DNA from: Clytia hemisphaerica
Lineage: Eukaryota; Cnidaria; Hydrozoa; Leptothecata; Clytiidae
DNA length: 64,000 nt
Reading direction: 5' to 3'
Assembly: GCA_902728285.1 (NCBI GenBank)
Contig: CACVBU010000472.1
Location: forward strand, 372,001 to 436,000
Position 1 is the stretch's first letter. Each line of letters starts with the position of its first letter. Below the pieces are notes generated by a model. The model saw nothing but the letters and a program-made list of their open reading frames with translations. It ran no database searches and was not told the DNA's origin. This document shows positions 1 through 12,300 of this stretch, in pieces. Position numbers and translations under genes: made by a program.

Positions 1-280
1 AGAAAGGAATAAAATTGATCAGAATAGGGTATGTATGTTGAGAAGGGAACTCTAGAATGACCGTTCTAATTACTTAGAGTCCAAGGAAGTAGTCTTTTTA
101 CAAACTTCTATAGACATCTAAAAGGTAGTGGGAAAGTTTCTCTCTCCAGATCCAGATTAAGTATTGTGTCAGTATTATGATTTTGAAATGCTCAACTTAT
201 TTGAACATTCTTTGTTGCGCTCTTCTTAAACTTTTTGTATGAACATTTTAATTTCCCATGTTTGTTTTCCCTTCTCATAG

Positions 281-353
281 ATCAAGAAGATTTTAGGAGG
301 TCGATTGTTCCCAATGAAAGCCATGGGATATTATGCTGTTGTCACAGGCACAG
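281..353 (+). CDS. OPA1: OPA1 exon: end of GTPase domain
   Basis: Starts after a pyrimidine-rich acceptor (cttctcatag) and ends at donor GTAAAT, phase 1. It encodes [20 protein letters not shown] followed by VTGTG, the conserved strand/helix near the end of the dynamin G domain. Positions 1-280 are preceding intron with nothing else recognised. Confidence 0.93.
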
Positions 354-3300
354 GTAAATGTTCTTTCTAACAGAGTCAGTCAGCCAGGGCAGTTCAATTT
401 TGGATTTTCGGGTGGTTCAGTTTGGAAAAAATAATTTATGCATTCTATCTCAAAATCTGAAAATTTTACCTTTCTTTTGACCGTTATTTTTCTCATTTGA
501 CCTTTGCCTCTGTGTCTTGAATATGAAGAAAGGAAAGGTCTATGTTGTACATCACTCAACATCAGATTTCTCTATTTGCAGGCAATACAAACGAGAGTAT
601 CGATCACATAAAGCAATACGAAGAAGACTTTTTCAGACAATCAGAGCTTTTCAAGTATGGTTCCTCTTTTCCTAGTCCTTCCTCCCTGTGTGTATTTTTC
701 TTTACTTTGTACGAAGATTACAAAGGAGACTCTATCCTTAAAATCTGAAGATTGACATTTTGCTCTGAGGTTTCTTCATCTCCAGAAAATTCAAAATTAA
801 TATTCCTTGGAAAATACAGGCTAGATTTCCCTTGACAAATACATAAAATATAGGATGGATTTTCTTTTCTAAATAAGGTACCCATTCTATTTTCAAGGAA
901 AATACTGACAATGTATCACCATTTTCAGCAGAGGTTTTCGCCCGCCTGGTTATTCTATCGATTTTTAATCAACATTATTTTTTTCTCCATCGAAATTCAA
1001 AATCGGCCACAAATCGTGAGAATTTTGGCTCATTCAGCTATGGTTTATTCAATTGGCATTACTCTAGAGCGCTGATTGTCAGTTTTGACAAATTTCATGA
1101 CGTCATGTATCTCATACTGAAAGAAAGAAAGAATTATATTCGTTATACAGTGCCGCGTCGTAGGAAGCATTTTGAAGTATAGTGACACCGCGAGGGCCAA
1201 CCATGGTTTCGCCCGAAGGGGGGGAGGTCTTTAAAGACCTAGATCGAAGGATGATGATGATGATGATTGTTTGTAAGTAATGTAATATCAGTTAATACGT
1301 CACTTGCAACCAATCAGCTATTGGGTCCTTGGAAGACACTGCAATGGTGCATAACATGAATAAGGATTAATGAGTATTTCGAAAGCTTTAAGAAACCATC
1401 TTTGAAAAATTATTAGAGGCAAAGGTTGCTACAGCACTATTATAGGTATTAATTATATCTTGCGATTTCGATAATCTACACAGGTCTGGTATTCTAAAAA
1501 CAAGTCAGATGACAACACAGAACCTGAGTTTTGCCGTTGCCAACTGTTTCTGGCAAATGGTACGAGAATCTATAGAACAACAATATGATACATTCAAAGC
1601 CAAGAAATTTAACCTCGAAACGGAGTGGAAGAACAATTATCCAACACTAAGGGAATTGGACAGGGTAAGAAATTGTTGATGATAAATCTCTGACAAACGG
1701 AAAAGAAATTTTCATTTTATTTTGTGATGTGTGGTGATTTGTGGTGATTTATCTCGGAGATACGAGCTTCGATTGTCATCATACTACAATGTACCATGGA
1801 GGTATAAAGAAACAGGAGAAGTATGCTATTGTAACCATGCTCGCCCTACGATTAAAAATATTACGAGGTATGCATGCTCATAATCTCATATATCGTGCAT
1901 TTTTAATGAGCTCTTTTGTTGATAGGAAAAATCTTATTGGCTAACTTAAGTGTTGGAAATAAAATGGGACGAGATTCATTGTTTCTGACATTGGTGTAAG
2001 AAAATATTTGGATTAAAAAAGGGCCTGTAAACTTTGCAATCCTTCATCAAATGACAAGATTTTTCGATCAACATTTTCTTCAAGGTGAACTCTATTGCTT
2101 ATTACTTTCCTCCAAAATTCTCCAGCGACTTTTTGTCTACAAATTGGGTCTGAAATTGTGTGTGCTTATAAAGAACTTTTCATTTTCTGGCTTGAGAAAA
2201 TATCTTTTCAAAACAAAATTTAATGGATGACAAAATTGAACGCAAACTTATTTCGTGGAGCTAAATTTTATTTTCTTCTCGTATATTAGAAGGCTGGAAA
2301 TCTTCGATGCTGATAGTAAGAATGTTCACAGCAAACTTGAGTTCTACTAAAAAGTCCTATTTCGTCGGGCGAGCCTAGAATTTCTTTTGGTTTATTACAT
2401 AAAAGAAATCAAAAGACTTTAACGACCAATTACCGACAAATTCATCTCCTGTCTTTCTTTATACCTCTATGAATGTACTTTCGCCTGGGTAAACTCGTGT
2501 TAAGACTGTCATTCAAAAAGAAAGTTTCTATCTCGCTGTGGCGTTCGATTGTCAAGGTATGACAGGGCATGACAAGGCATGACTAGCATCTTTCAGGTTG
2601 CATTGTGCATTGTTTGACATTCAAGGGATTACTTTTCACACGTAAGTAGAACCTTTTCCGTGATTATGGAGGATATGTGACTCAGGATTATATACCAATT
2701 TCTTTCTTTTTAAACTTTTCGTCCCTGAATTTAAAGCATACTGAACTAATATTTTTTCAATTTTTTTATTTTTGTATCTTTTCTCAGGATGAGCTATTTG
2801 ACAAAGCACGTGGTGAAATATTAGACGAAGTACTCAGTCTTTCCCAGACCTCTCCACAAGACTGGGAACAAATTTTATCCAAGAACTTGTGGGAATCAGT
2901 CAAAGAGCATGCCATCGAAAACATTTACTTACCAGCCGCTCAGATAGGGAATCCACGTGAATTCAAAACCAAAGTCGATATTTTGCTGAAAGAATGGGCG
3001 GACAGGGTATTACCTCATTACGCTGTCAAGGTAAGGTCAACTTTTTATGATGATACAGTTGATTCACTCTGATTCGAGCTTTAAGGGACCAAGAATTTTC
3101 TTTGAATTAGAGAAAGATTCGATTTACAGAAAGTATTTTATACTAATTTCTAGTTGAGCGGACAAATATCTTAGTTCGAATTATAGAAAGATTCGAATAA
3201 AAGAGGTTCGAATAAGAGAGCATTGACTTTATGATGAAATTTTTATGACCGTGCCTCGTGACTTAGAGACATTTATTTCGAGGCTGTTGAGAGATACATA

Positions 3301-6300
3301 ATTATAATCTTTGTGAGGATTATGTTTACGTTATGTAACCTTATCTATCGTGAATCAAATGAATACATCGGACTTGGGAGCAATAATGTTCTTCTAATTC
3401 CATAGGGATTCTGAACAAGGAGTCTTCATTCGAGATACAGAGAGTTTTGATTCGATCTAAGCTGATAAAATTTTAGTCAAAATTACTAGATTATTTCAAT
3501 TTTCGTAGATTGGTTTTGACACGCTATTGACTGAATTCAGCGATGCTATGGAGGTACTGTTATTTTTTGAGAATTTATTTTTTCTTTCGATTTATAAATT
3601 TCCATGGTCTTGCTAGACGACAAACAGGTTTCTCCTAGATGTTTTTTGGACTGTCCTAACCAAAAAGTGGTAGATTTGTGGAAAAAGGGAAACTTCTTAC
3701 CAAGGACAAAGAACGAAGACTGGTTGGTTTGAAAATATATAATTACAAGGTAATTCGAAATCCTTTATATCATTTTCATAAACAATTTTTTTTTTCTAAA
3801 TTTGCAGCAAGGCATTGAAATCGGTGGAAAGAAAGATGCACACAAAACGTTATTCGAGGAATTGAAACAAACAGTATTCAAAGAATGTACACAAAATCAT
3901 AGTTGGCAAACGTTGGCTAAAGAGAGTCTGGTAAGAAATATTGATCAGTTATCTTGAACCTTCTCATATAAAACCCTAGCCTGTACCAAACTCGTCTTTG
4001 TGGTAAACGTTGGCCAAAGAAAGTCTGGTGAGAAATAATAATGTGCTTGGTCTTTCCTTGCGACTAAACCCGTTACTGAAACCATTGTTGTTATCATGAA
4101 AATCAGAAAAATTGCATTCCGCAAACGGATTTTCGTCGCCAGGTTTCCGGGTTATTAGATTCACGAAATAGATCCTTCCCCTTGTATTCCAACAGCGCGT
4201 AATTCAAAGGACAGCCTTGGAAGACAGCAATGTTCCAAGTAAGGAACAATGGGACGAAGCCATTAAGTTCATGGAAGAAAGTCTTCAATTTGAATCGGAG
4301 AAATCGGAAAACGTCCTCAATAAACTGATAGGTCCTGGATGGAAAGAAAGATGGATGTATTGGTCATCCAGGAGTAGTGATCAGGTACGATCATAGATAT
4401 CTCATATAAAACACTGGATAGAGCCTACTCTGTATTTCCCAAGCAAAGTTAGGCGAAGCAAAATATAATGGCTTGTGGGAAAATTTTTCTAGACGGGCCA
4501 AAGTCAATTTCTTTTAATTGGCGCCCCCCCCCAATTTTCCGATATGGTGCCCCCACCCACCAGTTTCTAAACTTTTACTAATGCATTTACCTAGGGATAA
4601 TGAGGAAGGAAATATTTAATAGAGAAGAGTAGATATATCCTTGATGAATGGAAAAGGGAAAACAGGCCCCACCATGGTTGGGGCTGACTAGAAATTTTTT
4701 TAAAATCGCCAAGATACCCCAAATCACTAAATAAAAATAGAGAAATTTGACAATTGCTAGAGTGAAAAGAAACTTAAAGAAACAATGTGTAATGCGAGTG
4801 AAGCGAGCGAAAAAATTGATGTTTTATGATTTCAATATTGTTGTCAGCAAATTGGTCTTAGGGCGCACTTAATAATGCTATATTGTACACAAAAAACTTG
4901 TAAATTAGCTAGATTGCAAAGAAGTTACCAATGAACTGTATTGCGAGCGAAGTGAGCAAAAAAAATTGCAAGTATTTTGAAATTATCTCAGTTAAATTGG
5001 TCCTGGGCGCAATTTAAGGCGTATAAAGTATGATTTTTAAGATTGGGGCGTTTAAAAAATCTTTTTTGGCGCCCCTTGCTCTTCGGTGCCCCTTCATAAA
5101 AGCTCCGCTGAGGGGGCCATGCCCCCTGCCACAACGCCACTGATCTTTGCTGAAATTAGTTCAAAGTAGGTCACAGTTCGGTACCGGCAATTCGTTCAAC
5201 CAAGCAAAAAAACCTGAATGACGCGAAACGACGTGGCGAAATAATAGGCTGATCGATCAAATTGCCGACACCGAACTATGGTCCTACTTATCAAAAATGG
5301 TGGATTGTTTTGCTTCAGCTAGGGACAGATAGCTCTATCTAGTGTTTTGTATAAGATTTCTGCGGGTAGGATTCTTTCGAATTCTATTAAAAGCAGAAGA
5401 AATAATTTTCGAATTTGTGTTCTTCATGAAGAAAAGTTTTATTAGCCTATTTTACAGGATTCCTTTTTTACTACGTCACACTACTGCAGAAAACAAATTT
5501 TTATGGTTGAACTCTCGCTACAATTGAGATATAAGACTTACAAAGGCAGCAAAAATGGAAAAAGGGCAAAATGAATAATGACAAACAATTTTTTTCTACG
5601 TGTTTATTGAAGGTGAATTTGCACAGGTTGGTGCATTTTCCCCTATAAATTAAATAGAAAATAGCATGTATCAGATGCACGAATCCTATGAAATAGGCTA
5701 AAATACAGAAGCACCCGAAAAAGACCGGGTGTTTGCCACTAATTTTGAACTTGGAAAGCGTCCGGGCTATTTTGAGTGCTTTCGTATAAAACACTACGTC
5801 CTGAATATTATGAATTCCTGTCTGCAGACAAATAAAACGTAAAAGGCTCTATTGTAGAAAACCTGTATATTTGGCCTAAATTCTAAACCTTCAAAGTTAG
5901 TCTCTGCAGGAAATCCGTTGAGAATACTTTTGAGTTCTACTGAAAGCAAATAATTTAGCTGTCGAATTCCGTTCTACACCTACAGACAAATAAAACGGCA
6001 AAGAACCTCTATTACAAAAGTGTAGAACACCTGTATGTTTGGCCCAAAATCTTAACTTTCAGCCTCTACAGGATCAGTGCAGTAGCGTAGACAAGAGGGG
6101 CGCAAAATTTGTGTAGGAGGAGCATATTTCAGTAGGAGGAGCATATTTCATGACACCATTATATTATCCATTCGTAATATAAAAAGATAATAATAGTGCC
6201 ATAAAAATCTGCTCTCCTACACAAATTTTGCGCTCCTCCTGTCTACGCTACTGCAGTGAGTCAACCAATCCTCCCATAAACGCTTATACTTTTTACAGTC

Positions 6301-9300
6301 TTTTAACAACGAAGTGAAGAAAGAGCTAGACCGTCTGCTGCAGTCAACCCAAGAGACGCACCATCCAGAATTAGCTGAAGATGAAATTACGGCTGTTAAA
6401 AGAAATTTGCAAACGCAGAATATAGAAGTTTCCCCGAACGAGGTAAACTTTCTATTTCAGCTCATTGGTGAACTTAAGTCTTTGATTTTCTTGGGGGGGG
6501 GGTTAGTTTTCATAATTCCCTGCTATTCTAAGTAAAAATTTTAGCTTTTTCTAAAGTTCAGTAACATCATGCTTTGTAAGGAAAAAATCTCAAGTCACGA
6601 GTTAAAGCCAGGTTCAATTTATTCGAATTGAGGTCTCGATCGTCATGAAAAAAAATGTTGAGCTTGCGAAAACATTGCGTGTGTTAACCATGAACGTGAC
6701 AAAAATAAATGGAGAGTCAATACCTTTTATTCTATTCTGACTTCTCATCGGAAGTAAACAGCTGTTTGGTTGCTTTGGGAATAAGATGATTAATATACTG
6801 GTGGGAATATTTAAGATGATCGAATTCGAATGAAAAGATATTACATTTTTAACAAGTATTTTAAAAGATAATTGCCTTGTCATGGAAAGCACAATACCCC
6901 AAAGTTCTAGGGGTCACTGCCCATAAAGCCATCGGTAGATTTAAAAAAAGATTACGATCGTTTTGTCAGAGTAAGAGAACCGCTGCCCACTTAGACGTGA
7001 AGATTTTAAGAGAATAAACTTTCAAAGAAAATGTGATCAAACTCTCAAATGTCGACCCAAAAAGATGTATCCTTATGAAATTAATTTATTATTTTATTTA
7101 GCCTTTGCATCAGTTGACACTATTTCGAATTGCATTTTGACAAGGATTTTCCGCAAAATTAAGTTTTTCAAAATCAACGGAACAGCCTTTTTCTGTTGTT
7201 ATAAAGTTATAAGTTGACGTTTTTCGCTTTCAATGGTGGTACCACAAAGGAAATTTCGCACTCTTCTTTGTGTTTATGTTTGTGCTTAGTTTGTATTGTT
7301 TGTATTCTTAAGGAAATTAAATGAAGCAAAAAATCTCTCAAAATCTGCTTGGCCACCCCAGAATAATTTTCCCACCACGCCACTGTTTACAAGATCAGTA
7401 AGGAGCGTCATCAATGTTTAGAGACTTTGTATCTTATTCAGTCAAACAGTCTATGATCTTCCCGGGGGGGGGCAGTGGGTTTACCAACTGACGGTATGTG
7501 CGGCGAAAAAATTGGCTTTTAGAATCGCACCCTTACAGTGCAGAAAAAAATCGGTGAAATTCATACCCTTACAGTGCATTTTTTCAAATTTTAAACTATT
7601 TTCGAGCAAAAAAAATCAAAATTTTCGAGCAAAAATTTGCAATTTTTCCCAGATTTGCTGAAATTTCCACCCTTACAATACATTTCTGATATTTTGAAAA
7701 ACATACCCTTAACCGCCGCACATACCCGTCGGTCAATTTTCCTGACTGCCCCCCCCCCCCCCCCCCCCCCGGGATGATCTTTTTAATAACCAAATGTGAT
7801 TGTTAACAATTTACAAGCTTACAAACATCAATTATGATTAGATATAATGACTAAACTGTAAACAAAAAAGGATACCATAGTTCATGTACACGTTTTTTTA
7901 TAAGAACAAACTTTATAAGAACATAAGTCTTCGATGGTCATGATATTAAAAAGTTGTTAAGAACATTTTAAGGCTTTGCAGACTTTAAAACACCCGATTT
8001 CTTAGGAAAATGGACACAAATGATTACTAAATGGAGAAAATAAGAACATGTTAACATCTTATGGCTTAAAACTCAAAAGGTTAAGAACATCCGAAGGCTT
8101 AAAAAACTTTGAATGTTCTTATAAAAAAACGTGTATCGTCCCCATAATTATCTATCTACAAATTATTTAGTTAGACAGAAAAAAAAGAACTATGTCTTAT
8201 TATTTATTTAAACCATAGTAGAATAGTATACACTACTGGGCACTAATTTTTCAAAGTAATTCAATACACGGGTTTCAAATTAAATCTGGCGCGAGAGAAA
8301 AAATCAAGTAAATAAAAGGAGCGATCAGGGGAAATGCCTTATAAAAGGTTGATAGATTTCCTTTCTTCTCTTTTGAAAGCCAGGTGTTCATTCAAAAGAT
8401 GTTTTTCTATTTTAAATTCAATAAAAGAAATATGATTGAACGATTGACTTTTTACTTTAATGTTTTTTGTTTTCATAATGACCCATAAAGTCTGTCAAAA
8501 TGGAAAAATGAGCTAAAATTGCTTGATACACGGCCAATTTTCGTTCTGTTTACTTGATATTTTTCGTGCAAATGTACATGGGATCAAAGCTAAAGCTAAG
8601 CAAAAATTTAATTCGAAACCCGTGTATTATAAATCATCATGTCTTTCTGTAATGACATTGTGTCATTTTGTTTTCATTTGAATTAATCTCTAATCATTAA
8701 AATTGTTTCAAGGCAAATTAGCACATTGCATTGCAATTTTTTTGTTATTTAGAATGTGATGAATAATGTAATGTGCTAATTTGAGCTCATGGCAATTCCT
8801 GATATGCACCACTTGAGAGTCTTTTGAGAACTTTTAAAATTTTACACCCAATACGTCACTTAAATAATAGAAAAAGACGTATTGGGTTAAACAAAAAACA
8901 GAAAAGTTGCATAATTTCGTGAAGTCATTCCAGTCGTGCATATCATGCATTTCAAACAAAATTTAAACAAATGATGTCATCACAAATCCGTTGATAATTC
9001 ATCCGGTTGGCGTGATAAGTTGGGTCGGGCATTTATTTAGCCTTGAAACAATATTGATGATTAGAGACTAATTCAAGTGAAGACAAAACAAGACAACTTT
9101 AGAGATATCATTTTTTCTTGGTTGAATGAGATGTCACTTGTAGTTCAATGTGTTCAGTTGAATTTGCCTTCATGTCTGATGTTGATTTTTTGCTTTCACC
9201 GTTTGAAACCTTCACCTGTTTTTGTGTTGTCTTTCTTTTTTGTTCTCTACATTTACAAATGTCTTTGAAGAAATACAGGAAGGAATTAGCAGCACTGTTT

Positions 9301-12300
9301 GTCAGCAGGAGAACATTGGGTAAAAAGAATGTTTTGTTGTCTGATGACAAACTCATTACTGCATAGTGTAACGTGAAAGCGATGAAACAAGCTGGGATGA
9401 GGACACTAAGCAAACTGACTCTTCGCCGGATATGCTCTTGTTGAGCATTTCGGACAAAGTATATGATGGCGGAATACATGATGACCAGAGAGATGGCAGC
9501 AACGATAAGACAATAAGCAAGGATGTTTTCTTTTGTGGTGATTCTTTTCATTATGTGTGGTGGTGGTGGGGGAGGTTTTCCGTCTTTTCTACCTTTTTTA
9601 CCTGGTGGTGGAAGTGGTGGTGGAGGTGACGTGCTTTTTCTTCCACTTTTCTCCCGGTCTTGGTGGACATCAAATGGTTGTACCAACGAATAGAGAGTTG
9701 TTTCATTAAGCAGTCGATCAGCTTCCTTCGACGTCTGTGTTGTGTTGTATTGTGATGTGTTTTCAATTCTCCAAGATACGTTTTGATATGAAATCACTCC
9801 AAAAGGCTTTTTCTCGTGCACTTTTGGGAGCTGTTCGTCGTAAATTTTAAACAAGCCCAAGCCAATAAACGACAAAACCCAGACCAGAAAGAGTGTCCGG
9901 TATAACTTTCCTTTTGTGACCACCGTATTATGTTGAAAAGGCCTGGCAACTGCGAATAATCGGTCTGCTCCGATGAGAAGAAGATGGAAAATTGAAACCA
10001 ACATGAAGAATAGTTTGGCATCAATTATGATGAAAACACTTGTCCAACTCGACTTTGAGACCTCGTAAATTTGAACCAGTTGAAATGCGCCGTTCAAGAT
10101 TCCATGAAGAATGTCAGCTACTGACAAACTCAAAAGTACTGTTTCCAAATTTTTCTTGTTTCTTCGACGTTTAATGAGACAGATCTCGACAGCATTGACT
10201 ATTACAATTAGCACAGAAATACCAAGCTCAGTGCATTTTTTTATCACCGTTTCTTTGGACATCGCTGGAGATGTTTGGAGACACCGAGCTGTATCTTCTT
10301 GTGATGAAAAAGCCTAGAACACTGACGACCTCGAATACTTTAGATCTTATTATTTAACGAATTCGTAGCTGCATCGGCTTTTATGGCTTGTATGAATGAC
10401 AATGGCAAAATAGACCTTTTCTTTTTGCTTATTTTCATCTAACATTGACTTTAGTTATACTGCCGAGAGAAAAAAAAACAATGAAACCTTTTGTTACCGC
10501 AGTATAACTTTTTTGTGTACACGTTTTTTATATAAGAACAAAAGGTTTAGATGGCCAAAATATTAAGAACAAGTCAAGAACATTTTAAAGGTTAATGGAC
10601 CCTAAAAGTTAAGAACACCCGAATGCTTCAAAATATGATGTTCAAAGCTTTACCAGCGCGAATTTCTTTGATCTTGCTTAGTTAGTAAAGAGTGAGTACA
10701 CTCCGATTAATCAATCAAAATCACCCTCGAAAGTGCTAATTCATCTAAAGTAAGGGTTCAGACCATATTGAGAAACTAGGTTTTTGGGAGCATTTGGTAA
10801 GCTTTAGCGGCGCGAATTTCTTTGATCTTATGAAGCTGGCAAAGAGAATTTTGATCAACAACTTACAACGCAAAACTACTTTTTTTAACACTTCAAGCGA
10901 TCAAGAAAGGCTAAAAAATCATCAATCTTCAACGCCGCGTTAAAAGCCTCCAATAAAAACAAAGACAAATAGCGACTAAAATTGGGTAAAAATGAATCGT
11001 TTTGAGCGAATACACGTGTTCTTTTAAAGAACATCCAAAATTCGGATGCTCTTAACTTTTCGATTTGCCTAAAAATGTTCTTAACATGTTCTTGATTTCA
11101 CCATTTAGTCTGTATTTTTGCCTCTTTTCCTAAGAAGTTGGCTGCTTTTAAGTCCGCAAAGCCTTAAAATGTTCTTAACTTGTTCTTAATACTTTGGCCA
11201 TCGAAGCCTTATGTTCTTATATAGTTTGTTCTTATAAAAAAACAACGTGCAAAAAGATTTTTTTGATTCTTCAAACGATTAAACTACTTTTAAAAATCAT
11301 CAATCTTCAACGTGTTGAAACCCTCGATTAATTTGGAACAATCTTTAAAACTCAAAAAGTTAGGAACATCCAAAGGCTTCAAAATTTTTGAATGCTCTTA
11401 TAAAAAAACTTGTTGTCTCTTAAGCTTTAGCGGCGCGAATTTCTTTGATCTTTCTAAGTTAGTAAAGAGGTGGGCCTGTTTTTTAATTAATTTTCTGTCG
11501 GACGTTTCCCGAGTTTTTTGTTACAATGTTTGAGTGTTTCATTTTGGTAAAATAAAAATCTGTAAAAAAATACAAAACAAACAAAAAAAGAATTATCTAA
11601 AAAGCTCTTCCGGTTTTTGAGTTATTTTGAATTAAACTTTTATTTCAAACAATAGAATTAAATGAAAACGAGGCCGGGCTGTATGTTTCGATTTTTATTA
11701 GACATTTGACCATGAATAGATTTGAAAACCATAAAAAATAGCAACATCTCGGGAAAGGTCTATCTAAGGGTCAAAAAACAAATAATTATTCAGGTAAAAT
11801 TGCATAACTACCCGGACAAAAATGGTGTAGAGATGAAATTTTGCACAGAGGTCCAGGAATATGTCAGGAATCACCAAAAAAATCCCCACCGATTCAATTA
11901 AATTGAAATTGTTTAAAAACCATTACTTAAACATGTCTCGGATTAATAACACGATAAAATAACAGCCTGGCTGAGTGCAAAATCCCGTGCAAAATACTAG
12001 TAGTCTCTATCTAATGTTAAATTTTTCGTGAAATATTTCGAATTATCTGAAAAACTTGGAACAAACTGAGTTGTTGGTATAATTTTTTTATTTTATTTAT
12101 TCTTTATTTATCGTTAGTACGAAACAAAATAGTACAAAAAGACTACACGCTTTTTTTTTATAAGAATACACTTTATAAGAATGTCCATGATGAAAATGGC
12201 CAAAAAATTAAGAATATGCTAAGAATATTACCATCATGGAATTTTACTACTCAAGCTGAGAATGCCATTTTTAGAGCATTTTCAATCATATAAATTGTCA

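Larger units (their letters stand above)
655..1483 (+). other. OPA1 intron with repeat debris
   Basis: 829-bp intron, mostly unique-looking AT-rich sequence. It contains a GC-richer fragment with a (GAT)n tail (1148-1267) and a half copy of a recurrent MITE (1288-1363). No exon-like open frame joins OPA1 here. Confidence 0.6.

Noticed and set aside
9432..9766. Frames overlapping the GPCR (Gly/Trp- or His-rich peptides)
   Set aside because: Shadows of the GGT-rich tract that encodes polyproline in the GPCR.
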